Of a stretch of 64,000 nt of DNA, positions 46,433-57,017 are shown piece by piece. This stretch comes from Papiliotrema nemorosa. Its lineage: Eukaryota; Basidiomycota; Tremellomycetes; Tremellales; Rhynchogastremaceae. The position numbers were made by a program, and so were the translations under genes. The DNA lies in NCBI GenBank assembly GCA_032158125.1, contig JASKOT010000015.1, forward strand, positions 186,001-250,000, written 5' to 3'. The notes under the pieces were generated by a model, which saw only the letters and a program-made list of their open reading frames with translations, was not told where the DNA came from and searched no databases. Every line of letters begins with the position of its first letter. Positions within the stretch are counted from its first letter, which is position 1.

Positions 46433-46740
46433 TCGAGACGATTCTGATCCGGCACGATATGCTTGACTCACATTGGATGAGGATCGCATGGCGTACTGCA
46501 GTCCCGGGTCAATCTCGTCATCGATTGACTATCGCTCAGCGTATCGAAATGCCGGACACACTTGCGCAGTGCATGCTCGGTGAAGGAAGACGAGATGGAC
46601 GTACGAAATCTGTTTGCCCGGTGCACTCGGTGATCTATGGTGCTGCCACAAGAACATCAGACCCTATCATGCGATAACACATCTGTCTACAAGCTACGAC
46701 CATCATGCATTCTCGTGCCTGTGCAGCTGAAAGACATTGC
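46433..46740. other. Convergent 3' region between UPF1 and ABHD12-like gene
   Basis: About 310 bases separating two convergent stop codons. It holds the two transcript ends; nothing else was found. Confidence 0.5.
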
Positions 46741-48364
46741 TCATTGTCCGGTCTTGGCTGGATCCCAATCGCCCAATTGTGCAATTTGCTCGATGAGATC
46801 TATAGTCCCCTCTGCCCATCCAATGTGATTATGACCTCCGGTAAGGCCCTCCCACCAGTAGACTTCTCCACCATTTGCTGGATCTCTAACAAAGCGAGAA
46901 GATCGACCCCATCCTGGATGATCTTCTTCCCGTCTGCTAGCCGCAACTCCAGTTAGGGAAGTGTGGACTGTGTGCAGATGATTGAAGAGCGTCTTAGAGT
47001 GATGATGCGGTATAATGTCGTCGTCTACAGCGTGCAAGATGAGCGTGGGGGATTTTGTAGACTAAAAAGTGAGCTTGATGCGTAGGCGAGGTTGCTGCGA
47101 GCTTACGTTGAGGGAGTGGGCGGAATTGAACTTGGTCTGAACATGCGATAATAGCCATTCTACTGATCAGTCATTTCCCCCGGTCCCGCAGACTGCGAAG
47201 TGCAGTGCGAGTGGTCTATTAGAGAAAAGGGAAGGTAGTGACTCACGCTGGACTGTAGGGAGATCCTTGAGAGGGGACAGAAGAGGGATGAAGGAAAACA
47301 GCTTGTAGTCTAGCAGTAACGTGTCGATAGAAGAGAAAGGAGCAATCAAGATCAAAGCTCTGGGATAGATCCCTTTTCATCTCAGCGAGACGTTTCGGAA
47401 CATGAGGATGGACATTGAAGCTCACCTTCCTGGGCTAGATTACCCGCTAGGGCGGATACCACCCCGGTCCCTAGGCTCTGACCGACCAAGATGATCTCCC
47501 CAGCTGCGCCCTTTAGACCGAGATCGTTATCTCGTTGTCGAGTGATCAAGTCCGAGACGTAGTCGTACACCGTCCTAGCGTCTATCAAGAGCCCAGACTC
47601 TGATGGAACACCTGTAGAATCGCCAAAGCCACGATAATCCACAGCGACGACGTTTCTTGACTTAGAGTGGATGGTAAGGGACGATATGGGAGACTTACAC
47701 ATCTAAAATGCTGGAGAAGGCCATGTAGCTTCTTACTCTATGACTTGCTGCTCGAGTCCCAGCCTGACCATCAGTCACACCTTGAAGCTTTCTGGGAATG
47801 AAACAAGGCGGTGAAGCGGGTGAGACGAACATTGCCGTGGAAATAGATGATTGTCGCCCTGGAACGGAAAGACGATTCAAATATAACGTCGTGGATTGGA
47901 CCCCCTAATTTCAGAGGTAAGTCGTTGTAAGTCGACCGAGGGCTATAGGTGTCAGCTATCTCCTCGTGCGGTGCCGCTGTGTGGGGGTCACAGCTTCCTA
48001 GCGTCCTGAGGAACGAACGGCACTTACAGAACGTGCCAGACTCCTAAACGTTCACCATCCGGTGTGTCCAAGTGGAGATTCCTCGTCTTGTACGCTGCGA
48101 TTAGTGATCGATGCAGACCTCTCACTTTGATGAGAACTCACGAGCAAGACCGTAGATTTCTGGGTGGTCATATGCGGTGAAGAAGGGTATCCTGATTCGA
48201 TGGAGGAATATCAATCTGAAATATCAGCTGCACTCTGGCCGGAGAGACGGGTTGACCGACTCTCGTTGCAGAGATGGGAGGGTTAGCAAGCTCAATAGGA
48301 TGGCATATGCAATCGCGAGCAGGAAGGGGAGGATTTTGAGCCTATCCAGAGTGATTAGACCCAT
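46741..48364 (-). CDS. ABHD12-like membrane-bound serine hydrolase
   Basis: About eight exons join into roughly 390 residues. Near the N-terminus is one membrane helix (LPFLLAIAYAILLSLLTLP). The ABHD12 opening YKTRNLHLDTPDGERLGVWH leads to the oxyanion segment IIYFHGNAGTRAA, then VVAVDYRGFGDSTGVPSE and the nucleophile elbow EIILVGQSLGTGV (GxSxG). The acid lies in LILHAVDDDIIPHHH and the His in LTGGHNHIGW. Mammalian ABHD12 is an ER-bound lysophosphatidylserine and monoacylglycerol lipase facing the lumen; the fungal enzyme is expected to be a lysophospholipase or acylglycerol lipase, which is inference. All triad residues are present. Start MGLITLDRLKI was chosen because it places the helix close to the N-terminus. 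It is convergent with UPF1. Confidence 0.87.
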
Positions 48365-49204
48365 ATCGCCCAGATCCCAAGATGGGGAGATATCAATCTG
48401 TCATTCGCGACTTAGAGCGCGTCGGCTATGTAGTTGACTCGACCGCCCTGACCTCTGCTGTACCATGTACTTTGGACTTGCATGACTCAGACACGCCCGT
48501 AATGATCACTTCGAAGATCACAACTGGGCCAGCAATATTGGATCATAGTGGAAATCCTGCGCAGCCTACGGCTCAATGATCAGATTGCGCAAGCACGCCG
48601 CGGAGGAGCTCCTCTCAACCTGTCTTTTTTCTGGATTTTCTCGACTCAGTCCTGCATGTACGGAGACATGGACCTCTTCATGCAGATCACAATGAAGACG
48701 CGCAATGGTAGGGCAAGTCGTCGATACATGGTGTTTACAAGCTGGGCTCCCTCAAATGTACAACAAAACGCGACCCGCCTCCACTTTCGTTCTCCTCCCA
48801 AATCCATGGCGTCATGTCTCGCAACCCGATGCCATGTCGCAATCAATGCTCCAACGATTCCCATGCAGACCCGGACGAATTGCTTCATGCATAAGCGAGA
48901 TGGTAACGGGCGGACAGGTCGAGGTCGAGGGAGTAAGGTAGATGCGGATGGTGGGCAAGAGTGGGCAAGTCTGGATTCCGGGTCGTAGGGTGAATCCCGG
49001 ACGAGTATCGGAAACAACCTATGTCCGTGGAAGAAGAGTGTATGAGGATCGGAGGTGTCGTATGAAGAGGGAGAAGACTAGCGGGCTGGGGAAATGATAG
49101 TGGACAACAACAAGCCTGGCGCGACGTCGAATACAAACTGGAATAGAGAAGCTAGAACAAGAGACACTCCGTTTCCTCCTATGATTCTGACACTCGCTCC
49201 GTGA

Positions 49205-49459
49205 TCATCGCCTAGGTCCATTGACAGCGTTGTAAAGACACTTGACGAGTTCTGAGAGGTGCGGACAGGGATGTTGCGCTGGCGTGGTGGTGATTGGGGG
49301 TGTATGAGTGGGCGAGGATGATAATTCGAGGGATGAGCGGGAAGGCGAAGATGAGGTGTAGGTGTATGATGATGATGCAGAGGATGTTGAGGAGTTTGAC
49401 AATTGACGAGAGAAAGGGATGGGTCGGGGTTGCGTATGGGTGATGGAAAGGGAGGCCAT
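49205..49459 (-). CDS. Small Ser/Thr-rich hypothetical protein
   Basis: A minus-strand frame of about 84 codons beginning in a good context (CCACCATGGCC) with MASLSITHTQPRPIPFSRQL. Most of it is Ser, Thr and Pro, and only the end looks structured: HPCPHLSELVKCLYNAVNG with two cysteines and a His. A TATA-like element lies about 180 bases upstream. The frame may continue through an intron into further exons I could not connect. It could be a short real gene or the first exon of a longer one. No function can be suggested. Confidence 0.35.
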   Translation of the reverse strand: MASLSITHTQPRPIPFSRQLSNSSTSSASSSYTYTSSSPSRSSLELSSSPTHTPPITTTPAQHPCPHLSELVKCLYNAVNGPRR

Positions 49460-49635
49460 GGTGGATGTTGTTGAGGTGATCACGGTGGGTATGAATATAT
49501 ATTCAAAGCTGAATGGGATGCTGGGGAGAGATGAGGTCTGTTATGCGAAAGACTCTGTATATATGTGCAAGGGATTGTTGGAATACAGAAAGGAAGTAAA
49601 GGGGGGAGCAGATGCAAGGCGGAGCTCAGATGGGC

Positions 49636-49645
49636 TTTATATAAA
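49636..49645 (-). promoter_or_regulatory. TATA-like element upstream of the small Ser/Thr-rich frame
   Basis: TTTATATAAA is a palindromic TATA-type sequence lying about 180 bases upstream of the minus-strand ATG at 49459. A second AT-rich stretch (GAATATATATTC) lies near 49493-49504, closer to the start. The distance is larger than usual, so the link to this gene is only suggestive. Confidence 0.3.
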
Positions 49646-50401
49646 CAGAGGGGGCGGAGGGAGACCAATGTTCCCGAATACCCGAGTGATCCCCACGCCC
49701 GCCATTCGGGGACTTGAATGCTTCATTCGGCGCATCACTTCTTTCCACGTCGCGTCCAGACAAGGATCATGAGCAGTCGATCAACTTCATCTCCTGGCGC
49801 GTTGAGGATCACTCGCTCATCCATCGCGACGAGGATGATCGTACGATGCACAAGCTAGCAGACGGTTTCATTGCAAAATCCACGCGATAGAGACCAACTA
49901 GTCGGCCGAACGCTACCCTAGCAGGAGATACCTTCACACTCCACATCCAGACCCTAGCTCTGGATGCATCATAGTGATATGGACCCGGCACGGTCCTACC
50001 AAGGTCTGTCTGCTCGAAGTCTTCGAGCTCATCTTGCACGTCCAAGTTGGACTGCTCCTCCGTGGTTCGGAAAGATCCCGAAGGTGCACCGAACGTCGGG
50101 AGGTTGTAATGAGATTACGTAATTCTACCACCAACAATTGTTGGGTGGCGATACTTTTTGATTCCGAAATCTGACTCGTCTGATGCTGACCAATTCTTCG
50201 CAGCGAATAGTAAGGTGCTCAATTCATCTTCGATCCACAAGAATTACATCAAAGAGCTACATTTCTCGAAGAGTATCTTTGCTGTCAGTTGCATCGAACA
50301 GTCGAACAGTCGAAAGTCAGACAAAGGGTACCGGAAATCTATCCCAGTGGCAGCGGCATTCAACGCATTCTTTGTACCAACTTGATCCACTCACCCGCCA
50401 A

Positions 50402-51428
50402 GATGACCAATATCAATGGATCTACGAGCAACGGCTCGACCTCGACCCAACTTGTTCTAGGATCGCTTGAACGTGGCGAAGAGTATCAGAGGATTGTAAC
50501 AGGCTTGAAGGAGCAAGGTGGTGTCGTTCAAGGAGAGATGGTAGATCGAGTTCTCGACGGAGGTGATTAACCCATCTATAATCTGGTCAAAGGACGTGAC
50601 TGACTCGTCAGCGACATCGATACCGTCCCCACCGCTCACAGTCCACCTCGTCCTCCCATTGCCTCTCCCTGCGAACCTCCTTCCCGCCATCCCATCATCA
50701 ACGCAGCTGTTCGTTCATCTACCTCACTCTACTTCGACCGACGAAACCACCAACCTCCACTCCGCTCTGGCGGCTGCCAACTTTACACCCCTCTTACCCA
50801 CCCCTTCAAGCGATGTCGTCGCGTATACATCACCCTCATCTCCCTCTGTCCCAGCTCCCGTTCCTTCCTCATCCACCCTTGCACCGGTACCCGTCAGGTC
50901 GCTCAAGCTCAAGAGGCCTACCGTGGATCGAGCGAAGAAATCCGCCATTTGGGCATTAGAGTCACCCCTGCTGCCCGATGGCGGTCGGTCTCTTCTTACT
51001 CCGGAAGACAAAGCTCGACCGGAATGTATCATCCCGGACCAATCTGGGAAACCCGTCAAGAGGCGTAGAGCATGTAAAGACTGCACTTGCGGCTTGAAAG
51101 AGATGGAGGATGAAGAAGAGGCTCAATCTGCCGCTGCGATACGAGAAGCCCAAAAGGCGTTTTTCCTGGAAGGCGATGATGATATACCCGAGAGCGTCAA
51201 GATGGCTACGATGGGCACGGAAGGGGTCTGGCCAGTGGAGAGGAGAGCAGAGGCAAAGAAGACGAGTAGTTGTGGAAGTTGTTACCTCGGTGATGCGTTT
51301 AGGTGTTCGAGCTGTCCTTATCTCGGTGAGTTGCAGAGGTGAATATGGTGATTAGGCACTGATAGACAGGACTACCACCCTTCAAGCCTGGAGAGAAGGT
51401 CGAGCTGTCCATCGCGGATGATATTTAG
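50402..51428 (+). CDS. DRE2: DRE2/CIAPIN1 (anamorsin), cytosolic Fe-S assembly factor
   Basis: Electron-transfer protein which, with Tah18, reduces components of the cytosolic iron-sulfur assembly machinery. Three exons join into about 310 residues. The N-terminal half is a degenerate methyltransferase-like domain ([20 protein letters not shown]). After a Pro/Ser linker comes the CIAPIN1 domain: [20 protein letters not shown], the 2Fe-2S site with [12 protein letters not shown] plus an upstream Cys (PECIIPD), and the 4Fe-4S site with twin CX2C motifs, [20 protein letters not shown]. The last exon gives [19 protein letters not shown], the typical C-terminus. All expected cluster ligands appear present. 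Start [10 protein letters not shown] is the first ATG in the frame. Identification is secure. Confidence 0.94.
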
Positions 51429-51552
51429 AATGACGCGCCTTGTGTAACTCTAATCCTACACTGTAGATGCAAAGCCTTATTTCTTGGCTCGTCTGCCTTT
51501 CCCTAGCGGCTCATGCTATTTTCCGCACCATGCATATCATACGTCAACAATA

Positions 51553-52044
51553 TCACCCACGGCCTGGCCCGCTCCTCCTCCTCTGACTCCTCCTCTGACT
51601 CTGGCTCTCCCTCGATCGTATCAAGGTGCGACGCGGGGAGCATACAAGTATGCCCGGATGGTATTCATCGACCGATTCGATGTAGGCGTCCTGCACTCCA
51701 CATCCAGGGCGTCCAAAAAGCCCCTCGCGAACAGCACCTGGTCCGTCTCTTTGGACACTCCCATAACCCAATCGATGGAGGAACTCCAACGAGGCCAAAA
51801 TGGCAGTGAGCACTTCGGTTGTCATCCCGCTTGGTAAAGAAATTACTGCTCCCTGGGTGGACCTCATGGTATCGGCCATGGGGTCGAGTTTCTTGAGCCA
51901 CGATAGCTTGTTCTTCTCCACCGTCAGGAAAACGCTGGCAGTCGGAGAAGATTTCGACGTGGTAGCCGAGTTGTCAGTCGTGAAAGAAATGTGGAGGTGA
52001 TTGAGCACCGATGCGAGTGCTGTAGCCGCGCTAGCCTCGCTCAT
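51553..52044 (-). CDS. Possible small hypothetical protein
   Basis: A minus-strand frame of 163 codons between the convergent DRE2 and the mitochondrial L1 gene on the same strand. The start, MSEASAATALASVLNHLHIS, and the stretch SVFLTVEKNKLSWLKKLDPM look coding. The second half (HRLGYGSVQRDGPGAVREG to SQRRSQRRRSGPGRG) is less convincing and may include an unrecognised intron. No known domain is visible. It could be a real short gene with a wrong 3' end in this model, or chance. Confidence 0.35.
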   Translation of the reverse strand: MSEASAATALASVLNHLHISFTTDNSATTSKSSPTASVFLTVEKNKLSWLKKLDPMADTMRSTQGAVISLPSGMTTEVLTAILASLEFLHRLGYGSVQRDGPGAVREGLFGRPGCGVQDAYIESVDEYHPGILVCSPRRTLIRSRESQSQRRSQRRRSGPGRG

Positions 52045-52391
52045 GACTTGTGATCAGGCAGAAGTAAGGTCGAACGTCAAATAATAAAGCGCGAAGAGGA
52101 AATTTACATTATTCTTGAATACCTGTGGGGTGGTGGTTAGCATTCTGATGAAACACAGCATGGGGAAGCGCCAGGTCGTCCTTTGAGAGCTTAGCGATGC
52201 GTTCAGATTATACTCTTGGGTGAGCTCGTCAGTGATGTCAGAAATCGTTGTACAGCTCAGCTTGGGTCATTTTCTGAGGGAACACCAAGCGAGGCTCCAT
52301 CCCGCTTCAGAACATGTAAGCCAACCAGCGCGGAAGTGAGCTGGCGATGATGAATGCAAGTACATTGGGTGAATGACCCCTCGACTACACA
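52045..52391. other. Intergenic region, no gene recognised
   Basis: About 350 bases between the end of the mitochondrial L1 gene and the start of the possible small gene downstream of it on the minus strand. Nothing distinctive was seen. Confidence 0.4.
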
Positions 52392-53417
52392 TTACAGATC
52401 CTTGATCTCGATAGGTGGACCGAATGAGCTGGAGAGGTACGCTTTCTCGATACCCGTTGCTGGTAGTCAGTATGTAACCGCATCGCAGTCCCGCGTTTCC
52501 ACTCACTGCTCTTTGCCGGCTTCCTCCTTGATACCAGGTGCTCATCACTGGTGTTGTTATTGGTGTTGACGGTCAGAGCCGCTCGAATGGAATCCAGGAT
52601 CGCCCTAACATTCGCCTCCACCTGAGGGAAATCAAATGTCAGTCGCCCGACCGCTAATTGATCAGCATAGGTCTACCAGTAGCCAGATTCGGGCTTACAT
52701 GTCTTGACTTGTCCTCGGTCGTCTGCGATCCAATCTAAAGCTCCTTTTGCTTCCTGAATCCTCTTCACCAACTCTTCTTCTTCACCCACACCTCCTCTCC
52801 TCGTCGTGGGCATCATACCTTTTGGACCCAAGAACCTGGCCAATCTCGGTGTGATTACACTCAACATCCCAGGTGTGGACAAGACTTTCGTGGGATTGAT
52901 CTCTCCGTCGATAAGGGGTTGTATGAGATCTTGGTCCCCGACATAATCTACACCTGCTTCACGGGCTAGTCGAGCGGAGAGCGATCCCTTTTCAGCAAAT
53001 ACGAGAACTACATCGGCGGATTTGCGGTGATCGTGGGGTAAGACGACTCGACCACGGACATTGATCTTTTGGTTACCCTTTGTCAGGGATTTCAAGTTGA
53101 GGACGAGGTGGTATGCTGAGGACATTTTGTCAATCTCGACCGCCTGACATTAGCACCTAAGTCAAGGAGGCTTGGAGAAAGCGCTCACTCGTAGTACACG
53201 AGTAGCCTCGGTGATGGTCATCAACAACGGGTTCTTTGTCTTCTTCGCCTTGGCCTTCTTCTTGGGTGCTTCAACAGCTATTGACGCGGAAAAGTTCCTG
53301 GCAGGGATGACAGGGACAACATTGGCGGCCTAGAGTCAGCACCTTGGTCCGTATACGTCAAGGACTCACTGTTGTCGCTGCCCTTGCTATACCCTTATAG
53401 CTTGTGGAGGCGAACAT
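52392..53417 (-). CDS. Mitochondrial ribosomal protein uL1m
   Basis: Protein of the mitochondrial large subunit L1 stalk. Five exons join into about 270 residues. The chosen start MFASTSYKGIARAATT with AANVVPVIPARNFSASIAV is an excellent presequence. Core L1 blocks follow: AYHLVLNLKSLTKGNQKINV, RGRVVLPHDHRKSADVVLVF, AREAGVDYVGDQDLIQPLI, ARFLGPKGMMPTTRRGG, VEANVRAILDSIRAALTV and the C-terminal AYLSSSFGPPIEIKDL, reached through a GTGAGT intron near 52445-52490. The frame stays open for about 143 further codons upstream of this ATG (to MQIHQSNISDQ near 53846), so a longer protein is possible but would bury the targeting signal. Identification is secure, the start slightly less so. Confidence 0.9.
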
Positions 53418-54332
53418 TTCGTCGGAAGTGCTCGGATCAATAGGTGAATTGAAACTTGTTGTCTTGGTCTCCGTGCTCGACCTTGCTGTCTCTACAGGGG
53501 CGACTGTGGGCGAAGGAGGAGGTTTCGACTTTAGTTGCTTCTTTGGCTTTGGCTTGCCCCACCTCGCAGCGTCGTAGTCCTCTTTTGACCTTTTGGCGAA
53601 TTTCTTTGCTCGTTTCTCGAGGTGTTTGATGAACCTGGCTCTTTCGATCCAGTATTCGTCTAGAACGTCGTGTAGCTGTGGTTGCGTAGACTGAATGGGA
53701 TCCTTTGATTCGATAGGAGGTGGATTCGTATCACTTGAAAGGTCTGAATTGGTCGATGGGAGATGTGTCGAGGACGTGCTCGAGATGGGTGTGGTTTCCC
53801 AATCCTCTTCAGACTGGTCGGAAATGTTGGATTGATGGATCTGCATGCCTAACCATCCAACAGGAGACAGATAGGCGTACAACTGCTTTTATTGGTGCGA
53901 AGATGCGCCGATGTTTCCGTCGGAACACGTGATCCCAAATGATCTGATTTCCAGTGGGGAAATGGAAAACGAGCGACCAAGAGTCGAATCACAGCACCGC
54001 GCTTTATCACCCCTCGCACCTCTCTCTACTGGTAGATCCTTTCTCTCTCCATCTCCTTGGGACCAGCTAGCTCTACCTACAACAACTCGTAAGTCAAACC
54101 TCCTAGATGGGCAAACCCTCCTTTCAAGCCATGGCCGTCATCCCAAAATCCCCATCGCCGAGCTCGCTCGAATTGAATCACGCTGACCTCGTTTTCCCTC
54201 TTGGATACACAACAATCACACACGTTTACATATCCTTTGTTTGACACCGTCACTATATATCACCACCTTCGACTTGTCTTACCGCAACGCCAACATCCCA
54301 ACGGTTGTATCAAACTGAACGCACTCCACACA
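53418..54332. other. Divergent region between uL1m and pyruvate kinase, with an open upstream frame
   Basis: About 900 bases. On the minus strand, 53418-53846 is free of stops and in frame with uL1m; it encodes Ser/Thr-rich sequence and a basic helix (DEYWIERARFIKHLEKRAKK, FAKRSKEDYDAARWGKPKPK) that looks coding. The remainder up to 54332 is the pyruvate kinase promoter, with the TATA element listed separately and a CT-rich leader. Confidence 0.5.
54254..54260 (+). promoter_or_regulatory. TATA box of pyruvate kinase
   Basis: TATATAT lies about 75 bases upstream of the ATG at 54333, as expected for a strongly expressed glycolytic gene. No competing TATA element was seen in the same interval. 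Confidence 0.5.
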
Positions 54333-56331
54333 ATGCCGGGCCCTCTTGGTTACTCACCCCCTTCCCGCGCTCTCACACCCGACCCAAACACCGTCGTGCC
54401 CAAATTCATGCTTGACAAACAACAGAATCACAAAAGTTTGGAACAGAACATCATGTCCAACGCCCCTACTTCCCAATTGGCCTGGTTGTCCGGTCTCACC
54501 ACCCAGTTCAACGACTACACCCCGGAGCAAAAGTTCCTCCGAAAGGTTAGCGCCTTGACTTCTGTTTGAGCCTAGAGCTGAGCAACAGACTTCGATCATT
54601 GGAACAATTGGTCCCAAGACTAACAATGTCGAGGTGTTGAAACAGTTGATGGAGACCGGTCTCAACATTGGTATGTCAGCCTCTGAAACTTGCACCAACC
54701 CGACTGACGATACTTTCAGTCCGAATGAACTTCTCTCACGGATCTTACGAGTACCACCAGTCGGTCATTGACAACACTCGAACTGCCGCTGCTTCGGGTG
54801 TCCCTCGACCCATCGCCATTGCCCTCGACACCAAGGGTCCCGAGATCCGAACTGGTCTCATGAAGGACGACACTGATGTGAGTGTCCACCTTGCCATGAA
54901 GGGGCCTGAGCTGACGAATCTAGATTCCTATCCCCGCCGGTCACGAGTTTATCGTTACCACTGACACTGCCTTCGCCGAGTCCGGTACCGCTGAGAAGAT
55001 CTTCATCGACTACGTGAGCCTCCCATATACTTGAGGCCCTCCTTGCCATGCTGACGGTATCAGGCCAACATCGTCAAGGTCACTCAACCCGGAAAGCTCA
55101 TCTACGTTGACGATGGTAAGCTGACCTTCCCTCTCCGGCAGGCTTTATCTGACCAATAGGAATCCTCTCCCTCGCTGTCCTTGCCATCGAGGGCCACGAA
55201 CTCCGAGTCAAATCCCTCAACGCTGGTACCCTCTCCTCCCGAAAAGGTGTCAACCTCCCCAAGACTCCCGTCGACCTTCCCGCCTTGTCTGAGAAGGACA
55301 AGAAAGATCTCGCTTTCGGTGTCAAGAACAACGTCGACATGATCTTTGCCTCGTTCATCCGATCAGGTAACGATATCAAGGAGATCCGAAAGGTCCTCGG
55401 TGCCGAAGGTGCCAACATCAAGATCATTGCCAAGATTGAGAACGAGCAAGGTGTTGAGAACTTTGACGAGATCTTGAAGGAGACCGATGGTGTCATGGTT
55501 GCTCGAGGAGATCTCGGTATTGAGATCCCGGCCTCGCAGGTCTTCATGGCTCAGAAGATGATGATTGCCAAGTGCAACGTCGCCGGAAAGCCAGTCATCT
55601 GTGCCACTCAAATGCTCGAGGTAAGTCCGATCTCGCCACACGGGGAGTCTCTCCGGCTGACATGATAGTCTATGACAGTGTGTAGAAAAGAGCACATACA
55701 AGCTTAGCAAACTGACCACCTAGTACAACCCTCGACCCACCCGAGCCGAGGTGTCTGATGTGGCCAATGCCGTCATTGACGGAGCCGACTGTGTCATGTT
55801 GTCCGGAGAGACCGCCAAGGGCAAATACCCCATCGAGGCTGGTATGTCGAGGTCGATCGAAATTGGGGCTGTGTTGACTCTTATTAGTCAAGATGATGGC
55901 CGAGACTGCTTACACCGCCGAGAACGCCATTGCCTACCAACCCCTCTTTGACCAGCTCCGACAGCTTACTCCCCGACCTACCGAGACCGCCGAGACTCTT
56001 GCCTTCTCCGCTGTCGCCGCCGCCATTGAGCAAGATGCCGGAGCTATCATTGTCCTCTCTACCAGCGGTGTCTCTGCCCGACTCCTCTCCAAGTACCGAC
56101 CTCAATGCCCCATCATCTGTGGTAGGTCGACGGACGAATTGTCGCGACAATGTGCTGATCCCAGTCACCCGAAATGAGCAAACCACCCGACAACTCCACC
56201 TCTCGCGAGGTGTTTACCCCGTCCACTACCCCGAGCCCCGAGGCATCCCGGCCGACAAGTGGCAGATTGACGTCGACAACCGAATCAGGTATGGTCTCCA
56301 AAAGGCTCTTGCCCTTGGTATCGTCAAGCCA

Positions 56332-56375
<44 letters not shown>

Positions 56376-56550
56376 ACACGTGAGTTGAGATGTTGCCTTG
56401 GCGAAGCTTTGCTGACTGTAACAGACCAACACCCTCCGAATCCTCTCGTAAGTGTAGTCAGATGGGGAGAGCAATTCTGTGCGGAAACTTATATCTAGTG
56501 TTCCTACCGATGCCGAAGACCTCGACATCCAACCTATCGACCGAGTTTAA
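54333..56550 (+). CDS. PYK1: Pyruvate kinase
   Basis: Catalyses the last ATP-forming step of glycolysis, phosphoenolpyruvate to pyruvate, in the cytosol. About twelve exons give roughly 530 residues, the usual fungal length. Recognisable parts: [92 protein letters not shown], the signature [38 protein letters not shown] with catalytic Lys and Mg-binding residues nearby, and [20 protein letters not shown]. The C-terminal domain ends LDIQPIDRV. The residues SMT come from a separate 9-nt exon (55669-55677) flanked by two introns with good splice sites. Fungal enzymes are activated by fructose-1,6-bisphosphate. Identification is certain. Confidence 0.97.
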
Positions 56551-57017
56551 GCGTTTCGCCTTGGAGCCGAGAACCTTTGTCAGTGATGGACGATATCTCT
56601 CTGCAAGCGCAGGCTAGCGAGGATACGAGATTATAGGAGACCCCAAAAGACACAGAGTATACAAGATTTCTACGGCTGGTCACGATACAATTGAAAAGCA
56701 ATTATAGATGAGAATGAAATGATCATGTGAAACATGTACCATCGTCGTGGTGCACTGCGTGCCCATTCCCACATGGGGCTGCCCGAATATGAACACACAT
56801 GGGATGTCCGTCGTTTGGTCGGTCGGGAATGCCCGAAACTTCGGTCTCGAGGTCCGTTGAAACGAGATTTAGTCATTTCACTTTCGTCGAGTCGCATTCA
56901 CACACTGAAAGACCGCTTGGCCGCTTGACCGATAGACCGACATCTGGGACGTATCTGACACGACGAGCTATATTGAAAGGGATCTAGGCAGTTGTGGTTT
57001 GCGGCGCTGCTTAAACC
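56551..57017. other. Intergenic region, no gene recognised
   Basis: About 470 bases between pyruvate kinase and the carrier gene on the same strand. Only short frames are present. It holds one transcript end and one promoter. Confidence 0.5.

Larger units (their letters stand above)
48365..50401. other. 2 kb mostly gene-free region around one small candidate ORF
   Basis: Divergent interval between the ABHD12-like gene (-) and DRE2 (+). Apart from the small minus-strand frame listed separately, the open frames (for example 48646-49017 minus) show no protein-like pattern. No repeat or RNA gene was seen. Confidence 0.4.

Noticed and set aside
48646..49017. Minus-strand frame of 123 codons with several cysteines
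   Set aside because: No recognisable motif spacing, no splice continuity with the small frame at 49205-49459, and Arg-rich composition typical of a chance frame in GC-rich DNA.
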